Source of the DNA: an uncultured Propionibacteriaceae bacterium
GTDB taxonomy: Bacteria; Actinomycetota; Actinomycetes; Propionibacteriales; Propionibacteriaceae
Assembly (NCBI GenBank): GCA_937859105.1
Contig: CALMAD010000472.1
Span: 1 to 12,294, forward strand
Direction of reading: 5' to 3'
DNA length: 12,294 nt
The position numbers were made by a program, and so were the translations under genes. Each line of letters begins with the position of its first letter. Position 1 is the first letter of the stretch. The notes below the pieces were generated by a model, which saw only the letters and a program-made list of their open reading frames with translations, did not search any database and was not told the origin of the DNA. This document shows positions 6,496 to 12,294 of this stretch, piece by piece.

Positions 6496-7395
6496 ATGCT
6501 GGACGTCCCCGGGCTGATCAGGCGTGCGCGGCGTGACCTGGACGCGAGTCAGCGGGATCTCGCGGGGATGCTCGGCGTGTCCGCCAGCCTGGTGGCCGCG
6601 CGGGAGACAGGCGACCGCGAGCCGGGCGTCGAGATGTTCGCGCGGCTGCTCGGCCTGGCGGGGCTGCGGCTCGACGTCGTCGACCACACGGGCGACTCAG
6701 TCGAGCCGTTCGGCGATGCCCAGTCGGCGCGCGACCAGGCCGGGCGCCGGTTTCCCGCGCATCTCGACGTGGTGATTCACGAGCGGCATCGCGAGGCCGT
6801 GCGCGCCCGCGCGCGGGCGAGGCTTGCGCTCTCCCCACCGGTCCCTGATACCTGGGAGTGCACGTGCGTGGTCGCCTGCCAGTGGTATCGCCACTGCGTC
6901 GACTCCTGCCCCTGTCAGTGCGAGGGCGACCCGCACCGAGAGGACGCCGGTTCAGTACGTCTGCTCGACGAGACCGGTGTCGACGTCGTAGAGGAACCCG
7001 CCGACGTCGCACCGGCCGGCCAGCAGCTCATGGTTGCGCAGCAGTTCGACGTCGTCGCGCAGCCGCCCGATCTGGTCGGGGTCGGCGCCGAAAACGAAAT
7101 CGCCGACGTCCACCCCGGCGGATTCGAGGATGGACGCGCGAACCCCCGCGTCGTCCATCGCCGCGGCGGCGCACCGGGTGTGCGGAACAACGAGGATCCG
7201 CGACACGTTGAGCTTGTACGCCCCGAGCACGCACCCGGCCAGGGCGGCGGGTGTGACGCGGCCTCCCGGCGTTCGCAGGACCTTCGCCTCACCGACGCGC
7301 AGCCCGAACATCTCCAGCGGCTCGAGCCGCGAATCCATGCACGTGATGATGAGGACCCCCTGATGGGCGATCCCATCGAACCCATGCGGGAATGA
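6496..7395 (+). CDS. XRE-type helix-turn-helix protein with Cys-rich tail; 3' end uncertain
   Basis: The segment LIRRARRDLDASQRDLAGML followed by GVSASLVAARETGDREP is a clear HTH_3 (XRE/Cro) DNA-binding domain at about residues 7-60. It is followed by GLRLDVVDHTGD and RDQAGRRFPAHLDV, a pattern I associate with actinobacterial regulators of this class. Then comes a cysteine-rich block at about residues 122-142 with CTC, several single cysteines and CPCQC, a possible metal site. The start at 6496 begins the conserved domain; ATG 6361 in the same frame is an alternative, and neither has a good ribosome binding site. The frame does not meet a stop until 7395 and so runs antisense through nearly all of the carbonic anhydrase gene. 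Residues beyond about base 6950 are probably not meaningful. A frameshift or degraded end is possible. Confidence 0.5.
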   Translation: MLDVPGLIRRARRDLDASQRDLAGMLGVSASLVAARETGDREPGVEMFARLLGLAGLRLDVVDHTGDSVEPFGDAQSARDQAGRRFPAHLDVVIHERHREAVRARARARLALSPPVPDTWECTCVVACQWYRHCVDSCPCQCEGDPHREDAGSVRLLDETGVDVVEEPADVAPAGQQLMVAQQFDVVAQPPDLVGVGAENEIADVHPGGFEDGRANPRVVHRRGGAPGVRNNEDPRHVELVRPEHAPGQGGGCDAASRRSQDLRLTDAQPEHLQRLEPRIHARDDEDPLMGDPIEPMRE

Positions 7396-7446
7396 GATGG
7401 AATACCGCTTGTTCGCCGCCAACAGGTCGTCGAATCCCTCGCTCAT
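6952..7446 (-). CDS. Beta-class carbonic anhydrase
   Basis: This 164-aa protein should interconvert CO2 and bicarbonate using zinc. The beta-class motif CMDSR at residues 36-40 supplies Cys36 and the Asp38-Arg40 dyad. HTRC at 89-92 supplies His89 and Cys92. RTPGGRVTP follows the first motif, and the protein ends with GGFLYDVDTG, as in small mycobacterial and corynebacterial enzymes of similar length. The second motif has Arg where HTDC is more usual. The ATG at 7446 is chosen because GAGGAG lies 5 bases before it; an in-frame GTG at 7452 would overlap that site. It lies 103 bases after the binding-protein gene on the same strand, and no convincing promoter or terminator is visible in between, so it may be separately transcribed or read through. 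Confidence 0.88.
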   Translation of the reverse strand: MSEGFDDLLAANKRYSISFPHGFDGIAHQGVLIITCMDSRLEPLEMFGLRVGEAKVLRTPGGRVTPAALAGCVLGAYKLNVSRILVVPHTRCAAAAMDDAGVRASILESAGVDVGDFVFGADPDQIGRLRDDVELLRNHELLAGRCDVGGFLYDVDTGLVEQTY

Positions 7447-7549
7447 GCGCACTCCTCATCGCTCGCGGTAGCCAGGCGCCCGCGGGGTGTCGCGGACGCC
7501 TTCGGCCTACCTTCACTCACTGTTTCGTTGCCGGCGTCACGGGCGGCGG

Positions 7550-8443
7550 CTACTTCCCGCCGTTGATCGTCGCCTTCTCGATCGCGCCCTGGGGCGTCTG
7601 GTACTTGTCGATCAACTGCTTGTATCTGCCGTCATCGATCGTCGCTTGCACGGCCTTCTGCACCGTATCGCGCAACTGGGTGTTCTTCTTCGACACCGCG
7701 ATACCGAGCGGATTGGCCAGATTCTGCTCGCCGACGACCTCGAACTTACCCTTCGACTCCCGGGTGTTGTACACGGCCACGGGGTAATCCTGCAGGCCGG
7801 CCGCCGCGCGTCCTTGCTGCACCTGGAGCATCGACTCGGGCTCGTGATCGAACTGCAGCAACTGGGTCTGCTTACCCTGCGCGTCGCACGTCTTCACCTT
7901 GTTGGCGGCCCAGTCGGCCTGCGTGGTGCCGCGCTGCACCGTGATGGTCTTGCCGCATAGGTCGTCGAAGGTCTTGATGCCCTGGGGGTTGCCCGCCTGC
8001 ACGAGCATGACGAAGCCCGCCTTGTAGTAGTCGACGAAGTCGACCTGCTTTTGGCGCTCGGGGGTGTCGGTCATCCCCGACATCACCAGGTCGAATCGCC
8101 CGGAGTCGAGCTGCGTGATGAGCCCGTCGAACGTCGCGTTGTTCCAGACGATCGGCACCCCCACCTTCTTGGACAAGAGGTCGGTCAGTTCCTTGTCGAA
8201 CCCGAGCACGGTCTTCCCGTCCGTGTCGTAGTACTCCATCGGCGCGTAGGCGATGTCGCCCCCGAGCTGGATCTCTTTCGCGTCCTTGATCTTCTGCGGC
8301 AGGGACGCGTACAGCGGGGCGTTCGTATCCACCCCGGTGGTGGCGGCGGGGGCGCTCGAGGCCCCTCCGCCCGGCGAACAGGCAACGAGCGACACGGCGA
8401 GCAAGAGCGCCGCGCCCAGGCGAGCCACGCGTGATTTGGCCAT
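7550..8443 (-). CDS. Amino-acid ABC transporter substrate-binding lipoprotein (family 3)
   Basis: This 297-aa protein is the extracellular solute receptor of the importer. It has a lipoprotein signal peptide: basic MAKSRVAR, a hydrophobic core, and lipobox LVAC with Cys22 as the lipidated residue, followed by a Gly/Ser/Ala linker. The mature part is a family 3 (SBP_bac_3) fold with IAYAPMEYYDTDGKTVLGFD, DLVMSGMTDTPERQKQVDF and ITVQRGTTQ. These point to a polar or related amino acid; the exact ligand is unknown. The ATG at 8443 has AGAAAGGA 7 bases before it and follows the racemase gene by 20 bases. The same frame is open far upstream, but the signal peptide fixes the start. Having the binding protein last in the operon, after two enzymes, is less common. 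Confidence 0.92.
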   Translation of the reverse strand: MAKSRVARLGAALLLAVSLVACSPGGGASSAPAATTGVDTNAPLYASLPQKIKDAKEIQLGGDIAYAPMEYYDTDGKTVLGFDKELTDLLSKKVGVPIVWNNATFDGLITQLDSGRFDLVMSGMTDTPERQKQVDFVDYYKAGFVMLVQAGNPQGIKTFDDLCGKTITVQRGTTQADWAANKVKTCDAQGKQTQLLQFDHEPESMLQVQQGRAAAGLQDYPVAVYNTRESKGKFEVVGEQNLANPLGIAVSKKNTQLRDTVQKAVQATIDDGRYKQLIDKYQTPQGAIEKATINGGK

Positions 8444-8463
8444 GACGAGGTCCTTTCTGACGA

Positions 8464-9579
8464 TCACGACAACGGCAGTTCCGTCGTCGAGAGGGTGTAC
8501 TTGGCGAGGATGGCGGGGATGGGAGCCAGGGACGCCCCCGGCTGGACCGGCACGCTCAGGTGCCCATCGTCCAGCACCCAGGGGGCGGTGAGGTCCTCCG
8601 CGTAGTACCGCGAGGACGCCGACGTGTCGCCGGGCAGCGTAAACCCGGGCAGCGCCGCGAGCGCGAGGTTGGCCGCCCTCCCGATGCCGGTCTCGAGCAT
8701 GCCCCCGCACCACACCGGGACGCCGTGGGCGCGCGCCACGTCGTGGATGCGCCGCGCCTCCAGGTAGCCGCCGACGCGGGCCGGCTTCACGTTGATGATC
8801 GAGCAGGCCCCCAGCGCGATGGCCGTCGCGGCGTCCCGCGCCGACGTGATGGACTCGTCGAGGCACACCGGCGTCCGGAGCCGCCTGGCCAGTTCGGCGT
8901 GCCCCCGGACGTCGTCCTCGGCCAGCGGCTGCTCGATGAGCAGCAGATCGAACTCGTCCAGACGGGCCAGATGGCGGGCGTCCGCGAGGGTGTAGGCGGT
9001 GTTCGCGTCGACCTGGAGGGGCACGTCGGGCCCGATGAGCCGCCGCACCGCCCGCACGGGCTCGACGTCCCACCCCGGTTCGATCTTGAGCTTGATGCGC
9101 CGGTACCCGTCGGCCAGGTAGCCCTCCACCTGGGCGAGCAGCGTCGGCAGGTCGTCGGTGATGCCCACCGACACCCCGCACGGCACCCGGTCGTGCACCG
9201 CGCCGAGATACACGCCCAGCGACATCCCGGACGCCTGCAACTCGGCGTCCAACACCGCCGTTTCCACCAGGTGCTTCGCCATCGGATGCTTCTTCACCGG
9301 CCGGAAGACCTCCGCGAGCACGGACGCCGTCAGCCGCTCGGGCGGCAGTCGCAGGAGGCGCGGCAGCAGTTCGTGTTCCACGACCCAGGCGTCGTCGTCG
9401 AGGTACTCCTCGGAGTACAGCGGGTCGGGTTCGGAGCCGCACTCGGCCCAGCCCTCACCCACGTCCGTGACGAGCCGCAGCAGGATCGTCTCCCGGCTCG
9501 TGTCGGTGCCGAACGAGGTCCGGAAGGGCACCACCAGCGGCAGCCGCACCCGGACGATCTCCGCCCTCTCGATTCTCAT
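8464..9579 (-). CDS. N-succinylamino acid racemase / o-succinylbenzoate synthase-family enolase
   Basis: This 371-aa enolase-superfamily enzyme matches the NSAR/OSBS subfamily. The lid domain begins PFRTSFGT. The barrel carries KLK with Lys165, VDANTAY with Asp191, IEQPL with Glu216, LDES with Asp241, and NVKPARVGG with Lys265. Spacing between these residues equals that of the Amycolatopsis enzyme (Lys163, Asp189, Glu214, Asp239, Lys263), shifted by 2. Arg268 falls at the position of Arg266 there, linked to racemase specificity. WCGGMLETGIGRA and LPGDTSAS are further family motifs. It should racemise N-succinyl or other N-acyl amino acids through an enolate. The ATG directly follows the TAG of the GNAT gene. 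No menaquinone genes are nearby, so a MenC role is less likely but not excluded. Confidence 0.9.
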   Translation of the reverse strand: MRIERAEIVRVRLPLVVPFRTSFGTDTSRETILLRLVTDVGEGWAECGSEPDPLYSEEYLDDDAWVVEHELLPRLLRLPPERLTASVLAEVFRPVKKHPMAKHLVETAVLDAELQASGMSLGVYLGAVHDRVPCGVSVGITDDLPTLLAQVEGYLADGYRRIKLKIEPGWDVEPVRAVRRLIGPDVPLQVDANTAYTLADARHLARLDEFDLLLIEQPLAEDDVRGHAELARRLRTPVCLDESITSARDAATAIALGACSIINVKPARVGGYLEARRIHDVARAHGVPVWCGGMLETGIGRAANLALAALPGFTLPGDTSASSRYYAEDLTAPWVLDDGHLSVPVQPGASLAPIPAILAKYTLSTTELPLS

Positions 9580-10440
9580 CTACAACCACACCCCCTCGGC
9601 CGGAACGACGCTGGGTTCCGGCGGCCCGAATACATACCACCCGTCGCGCGTGCAGCCCACGGCCTCGAGTCCGGCGCCGAAGGCGGCCTGCATCCGTTCT
9701 CGGACGAACCCGCGCCACCCGGACGCCTCCGCGGCGTCCGTGCGCCGCAAAGCGACGATGTCGGCGGGCACCCGCACGAACGCGGCCCCGTCGACGGCCG
9801 CAGCGGCCGGCGACCCGTCGGGGCCCAGGACGCCGCCCTCCGGCAACGCGCCCGGCCCCTGTGGCGCCTCGACCTCCCCCGCGGCGGCCTTGACGACCCG
9901 CGGCGCCGCGAACTCCCACCGGGCGACGAGCCGATCCGCCTCGTCGTCGCCGTTGAGTTCATCGCTCATGTGCCCGTAGAACGCCTGCTCGTACGTGATC
10001 GCCCGCGCGCCGAGCCGGGTCAGGTTGAAGAAGGCGTTGCGGGCGACCAGCGGGTCGAACGTCCACGACATCGCCTCGAAGCCGTGGTCGAGCCCCCAGG
10101 CGCGCTGGTGCAGCTTCAGCGCGCGCCCGACGCCGCGGTCGCCCAGCCCGGGAGCGCTCGCGGCGATCATGCCGTAGGCCTCACCGCGTCCGGACGCCGG
10201 CGCCAGCACCGCCGCACCGGCCAGCGAGCCCCCGGCGAACGCCCCCGACACGAGGCCTCCGGCGTGCACGAGCGAACGCATCACCTCCGAATGCACGGGG
10301 GCGCCCTCACGCGTGCGGCCCCACACGGCCTCGAAGAGCGCGGACGCCTCCACCAGGTCAGGCATGCCCTCCAGACCACGGAGCGTCAGGCCGCCGCGAC
10401 GCGCGGCCGCGCCGGCGGCGTCCCACGGCTCGCCCCGCAT
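9580..10440 (-). CDS. GNAT acyltransferase, COG3375 type (probable amino-acid N-succinyltransferase)
   Basis: This 286-aa protein has an N-terminal GNAT domain. The CoA pyrophosphate-binding motif is GDRGVGRALKLHQ at about residues 100-112. The segment SWTFDPLVARNAFFNLTRLG and then YGHMSDELN are hallmarks of the COG3375 group, whose members often sit next to NSAR-type racemases. Work on the Geobacillus pathway assigned such a GNAT to succinylation of D-amino acids, which then feed the racemase. The same role is inferred here from adjacency; acyl donor and substrate are not visible in sequence. It lies 4 bases after the ATPase gene and abuts the racemase gene. AAGGTG 11 bases before the ATG is a weak ribosome binding site. 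Predicted cytosolic. Confidence 0.85.
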   Translation of the reverse strand: MRGEPWDAAGAAARRGGLTLRGLEGMPDLVEASALFEAVWGRTREGAPVHSEVMRSLVHAGGLVSGAFAGGSLAGAAVLAPASGRGEAYGMIAASAPGLGDRGVGRALKLHQRAWGLDHGFEAMSWTFDPLVARNAFFNLTRLGARAITYEQAFYGHMSDELNGDDEADRLVARWEFAAPRVVKAAAGEVEAPQGPGALPEGGVLGPDGSPAAAAVDGAAFVRVPADIVALRRTDAAEASGWRGFVRERMQAAFGAGLEAVGCTRDGWYVFGPPEPSVVPAEGVWL

Positions 10441-10444
10441 GAGG

Positions 10445-11227
10445 TCAGAGCACCTTCGACAGGAACGCGCGCGTGCGCTCTTCCCGCGGGTTGGCGAGCA
10501 CTTCGGTGGGCAGGCCGTCCTCGACGATCACGCCCCCGTCCATGAAGGCCAGATAGTCGCCGACCTCGCGCGCGAACCCCATCTCGTGCGTGACGACGAC
10601 CATGGTCATGCCGTCTTCGGCGAGCTTCTTCATGACGGCGAGCACGTCGCCGACGAGTTCGGGGTCGAGCGCCGACGTGGGCTCGTCGAACAGCATCAGC
10701 TCGGGATCCATCGCGAGGGCCCGCGCGATCGCGACGCGCTGCTGCTGCCCGCCCGACAGCTTGCCCGGGTACGTGTCTGCCTTGTCGGGCAGCCCCACCA
10801 TCGCCAGCAGGTCGCGAGCCCGCTCGCGGGCCTGGGACGCCGGGACCCGCCCGACGTGGATCGGCGCCTCGCAGATGTTCTCCAGCGCGGTCATGTGCGG
10901 AAACAGGTTGAACCGCTGGAAGACCATGCCGATGCCCCGGCGCTGGTCGGCGACCTCCTTCTCGCGCATCTCGTGCAGCTTGCCGTCCTGCTCGCGGTAG
11001 CCCACGAGGTCGCCGCGGACCCGGAGGGTGCCGCCGCTGATCGTCTCCAGGTGGTTGATGCACCGCAGGAACGTCGACTTGCCGGACCCGGACGGCCCGA
11101 TGAGCACCGCGACCTGCCCCCGGACGACGTCCATGTCGATGCCCTTGAGCACCTCCAGCGCGCCGAAACGCTTCGTCACCCCGCGGGCGGACACCATCAA
11201 CTCGGCGTCAGACACCGGCTCGCTCAC
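10445..11227 (-). CDS. Polar amino-acid ABC transporter ATP-binding protein
   Basis: This 260-aa ATPase powers the importer at the inner face of the membrane. Walker A is GPSGSGKST at 44-52. The Q-loop is in [10 protein letters not shown], the ABC signature is LSGGQQQR, Walker B is [14 protein letters not shown], and the switch histidine is in [20 protein letters not shown] and the EMGFAREV segment place it with HisP/GlnQ-type amino-acid ATPases. The start is GTG at 11227: it overlaps the permease stop by 4 bases (GTGA) and has GGGAGG 5 bases before it. The frame is open much further upstream, but that part is antiphase to the permease and not real. Walker A and signature look intact, so the protein should be functional. 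Confidence 0.95.
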   Translation of the reverse strand: MSEPVSDAELMVSARGVTKRFGALEVLKGIDMDVVRGQVAVLIGPSGSGKSTFLRCINHLETISGGTLRVRGDLVGYREQDGKLHEMREKEVADQRRGIGMVFQRFNLFPHMTALENICEAPIHVGRVPASQARERARDLLAMVGLPDKADTYPGKLSGGQQQRVAIARALAMDPELMLFDEPTSALDPELVGDVLAVMKKLAEDGMTMVVVTHEMGFAREVGDYLAFMDGGVIVEDGLPTEVLANPREERTRAFLSKVL

Positions 11228-12102
11228 TTCTGCCTCCCGAACTTGAGGTTGTCGAGGACCGTTCTGCCGACGGTCTTGCCGCCGTCGCCGCCGCTCCACT
11301 CCGCCCGGGTGAAGTGCCGCTCCAGGTAGTACTGGCCCACGCTGAACACCGATGTCAGGACGAGATACCAGATGGAGATCGTCAGCAGCATCTCGATGAC
11401 CTGCAGGGTCGTCGAGTAGATCCGCACCGCCGCCTGCAGCAACTCCATGTACTGAATCGAGTACGCCAGCGACGACGTCTTCAGCATGTTGATGAACTCG
11501 TTGCCGGTCGGCGGGATCACGACGCGCATCGCCTGCGGCAGCACGATCCGACCCATGGTGAGCCGGGGTGTCATGCCGAGAGCGCCCGCGGCCTCGACCT
11601 GGCCCTTGTCGACCGACTGGATGCCCGATCGGACGATCTCGGCCATGTAGGCGCCTTCGTTGATGCCGAGGCCGAGCAGCGCCGCGATGAACGGTGTCAT
11701 CACCTGGTTCATCGGGATGCCGGTGCCCGGCACCGTCGGGAACACCAGCGAGAGGTTGTACCAGATCATCAACTGCACCAGCACCGGCGTGCCCCGGAAC
11801 AGCCAGATGTAGAAGCGGGACACGCCGCGCAGCACCCAGTTGTCCGACTGCCGCATGACGGCGGCCACGACGCCCAGCACGATGCCGACGACCTGGGCGA
11901 GCACGGAGATGAGCAGCGTGTTGGCCATGCCGAGCAGCACCTGCTGCTCGGTCAGGTACCGCGGGATGACGTCCCACTCGATGCTGGCTTGGGAGAACGC
12001 CCAGGCCAGCGCCACGAGCAGCGCGAGCACCAGGCCCGCACCCACCCAGCGCCAGGGGTGGCGTACAGGCACAGCCTCAATGTCGGTGTCGGCGTACGCC
12101 AT
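11224..12102 (-). CDS. Polar amino-acid ABC transporter permease (HisM/GlnP type)
   Basis: This 292-aa membrane protein forms the importer channel, probably as a homodimer because no second permease gene is present in the window. The first membrane helix is about residues 20-40. A second core helix region follows at [20 protein letters not shown], and then [16 protein letters not shown], the usual third-helix motif of this class. The EAA loop is [20 protein letters not shown], which docks the ATPase. [15 protein letters not shown] is also typical. The ATG at 12102 is chosen over an in-frame upstream start at 12168 because GGGAGGAG lies 7 bases before it. It is the first gene of the five-gene operon. 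The 35-residue C-terminal tail is hydrophilic and longer than usual. Confidence 0.94.
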   Translation of the reverse strand: MAYADTDIEAVPVRHPWRWVGAGLVLALLVALAWAFSQASIEWDVIPRYLTEQQVLLGMANTLLISVLAQVVGIVLGVVAAVMRQSDNWVLRGVSRFYIWLFRGTPVLVQLMIWYNLSLVFPTVPGTGIPMNQVMTPFIAALLGLGINEGAYMAEIVRSGIQSVDKGQVEAAGALGMTPRLTMGRIVLPQAMRVVIPPTGNEFINMLKTSSLAYSIQYMELLQAAVRIYSTTLQVIEMLLTISIWYLVLTSVFSVGQYYLERHFTRAEWSGGDGGKTVGRTVLDNLKFGRQK

Positions 12103-12109
12103 GCGACAA

Positions 12110-12117
12110 CTCCTCCC
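12110..12117 (-). promoter_or_regulatory. Ribosome binding site deciding the permease start
   Basis: GGGAGGAG on the minus strand, 7 bases before ATG 12102. It is a near-perfect Shine-Dalgarno and rules against the longer frame from 12168. Confidence 0.75.
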
Positions 12118-12294
12118 GGTCGCGGCGCACGGAACCTCTCCGCCCACCCGAGCCTTCGTGGGCAGCACAGTAGCCCCCGGTCATGCCGACCGTGTAACGA
12201 TCCACGGTGCGGCGGCGCGAACTGCCCTCTGACGTGCCGCGATTCGCATCGGACGCCGCCGCGCGCCCGGCGACCGGGGCGGGTGACACCCGCC
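12118..12294 (-). promoter_or_regulatory. Upstream region of the transporter/racemase operon with candidate operator
   Basis: No gene was recognised here. It contains an inverted repeat with arms ACCGTG at 12189-12194 and CACGGT at 12203-12208 around the 8-base spacer TAACGATC, about 87 bases before the permease start. On the minus strand TACTGT at 12168-12173 could be a -10 element, with TTACAC 19 bases further upstream as a poor -35; the inverted repeat would then overlap the -35 area. This layout would suit repression, but it is inferred from sequence pattern only. Confidence 0.35.

Noticed and set aside
6382..6687. Minus-strand frame with CGFCGAELPC resembling a zinc ribbon
   Set aside because: The frame lies mostly opposite the convincing helix-turn-helix domain, and only one cysteine pair motif is present; chance is more likely.
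6880..6896. CAGTGG-TATCG-CCACTG hairpin as terminator of carbonic anhydrase
   Set aside because: It lies within the coding frame of the Cys-rich tail, has only a 6-bp stem and no T-run on the minus strand.
8444..9442. N-terminal extension of the binding protein in the same frame
   Set aside because: The lipoprotein signal peptide and a good ribosome binding site fix the start at 8443; the extension is out of phase with the racemase gene.
8560..10545. Long plus-strand frame (661 codons) opposite the racemase and GNAT genes
   Set aside because: Both opposite-strand genes have clear family motifs; this frame is Arg/Pro/Gly/His-rich with none.
11228..11977. N-terminal extension of the ABC ATPase
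   Set aside because: It overlaps the permease in another frame; the GTGA junction and GGGAGG site place the start at 11227, giving the normal length of the family.
1..12294. tRNA, rRNA, CRISPR array, transposase or phage genes
   Set aside because: None of the expected cloverleaf ends, spaced repeats or protein motifs was seen on either strand.

Overview
The window is chromosomal DNA from a GC-rich actinobacterium (about 70% GC by eye, with strong G/C at third codon positions). The evidence is the C-terminus of the actinobacterial division protein SepH, a DUF5998 protein, and a topoisomerase IV-type ParC of the kind found in Streptomyces, Propionibacteriaceae and relatives. The family cannot be fixed from sequence alone; Propionibacteriaceae is a guess. 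No phage, insertion sequence, CRISPR or RNA gene was seen.

Left part (1-6175) is housekeeping DNA. The end of sepH (+) meets thymidine kinase (tdk, -) tail to tail, with both stop codons inside one CTAG. tdk is the last gene of a tight minus-strand operon: DUF5998 protein, then a type I phosphodiesterase/alkaline phosphatase-superfamily protein, then tdk. A 71-base divergent control region with a 16-bp-spaced direct repeat separates this operon from a plus-strand APP1-like phosphatase gene that is probably leaderless. Next, after a 177-base gap with a hairpin and a tandem 11-mer, comes parC (813 aa).

Middle part (6176-7549) starts with 320 bases without a clear gene. These hold a striking 16-bp-stem hairpin and a second inverted repeat. 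They are followed by an XRE-type helix-turn-helix ORF with a cysteine-rich tail. Its reading frame finds no stop and runs antisense through the convergent beta-carbonic anhydrase gene.

Right part (7550-12102) is a five-gene minus-strand operon, read right to left: polar amino-acid ABC permease, ABC ATPase, COG3375-type GNAT acyltransferase, N-succinylamino acid racemase-type enolase (NSAR/OSBS), and a solute-binding lipoprotein. The genes overlap by 4 bases, abut, or lie 4 to 20 bases apart. The acyltransferase plus NSAR pair is the core of the known pathway that turns D-amino acids irreversibly into L-amino acids through N-succinyl intermediates. Here that pair sits inside the importer operon, which suggests a scavenging module for D-amino acids or N-acyl amino acids. 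The hydrolase that would remove the acyl group is not in the window.

Across the window the heptamer GGACGCC/GGCGTCC is strongly over-represented (51 copies by hand count, about 7 expected from base composition) and very unevenly placed.
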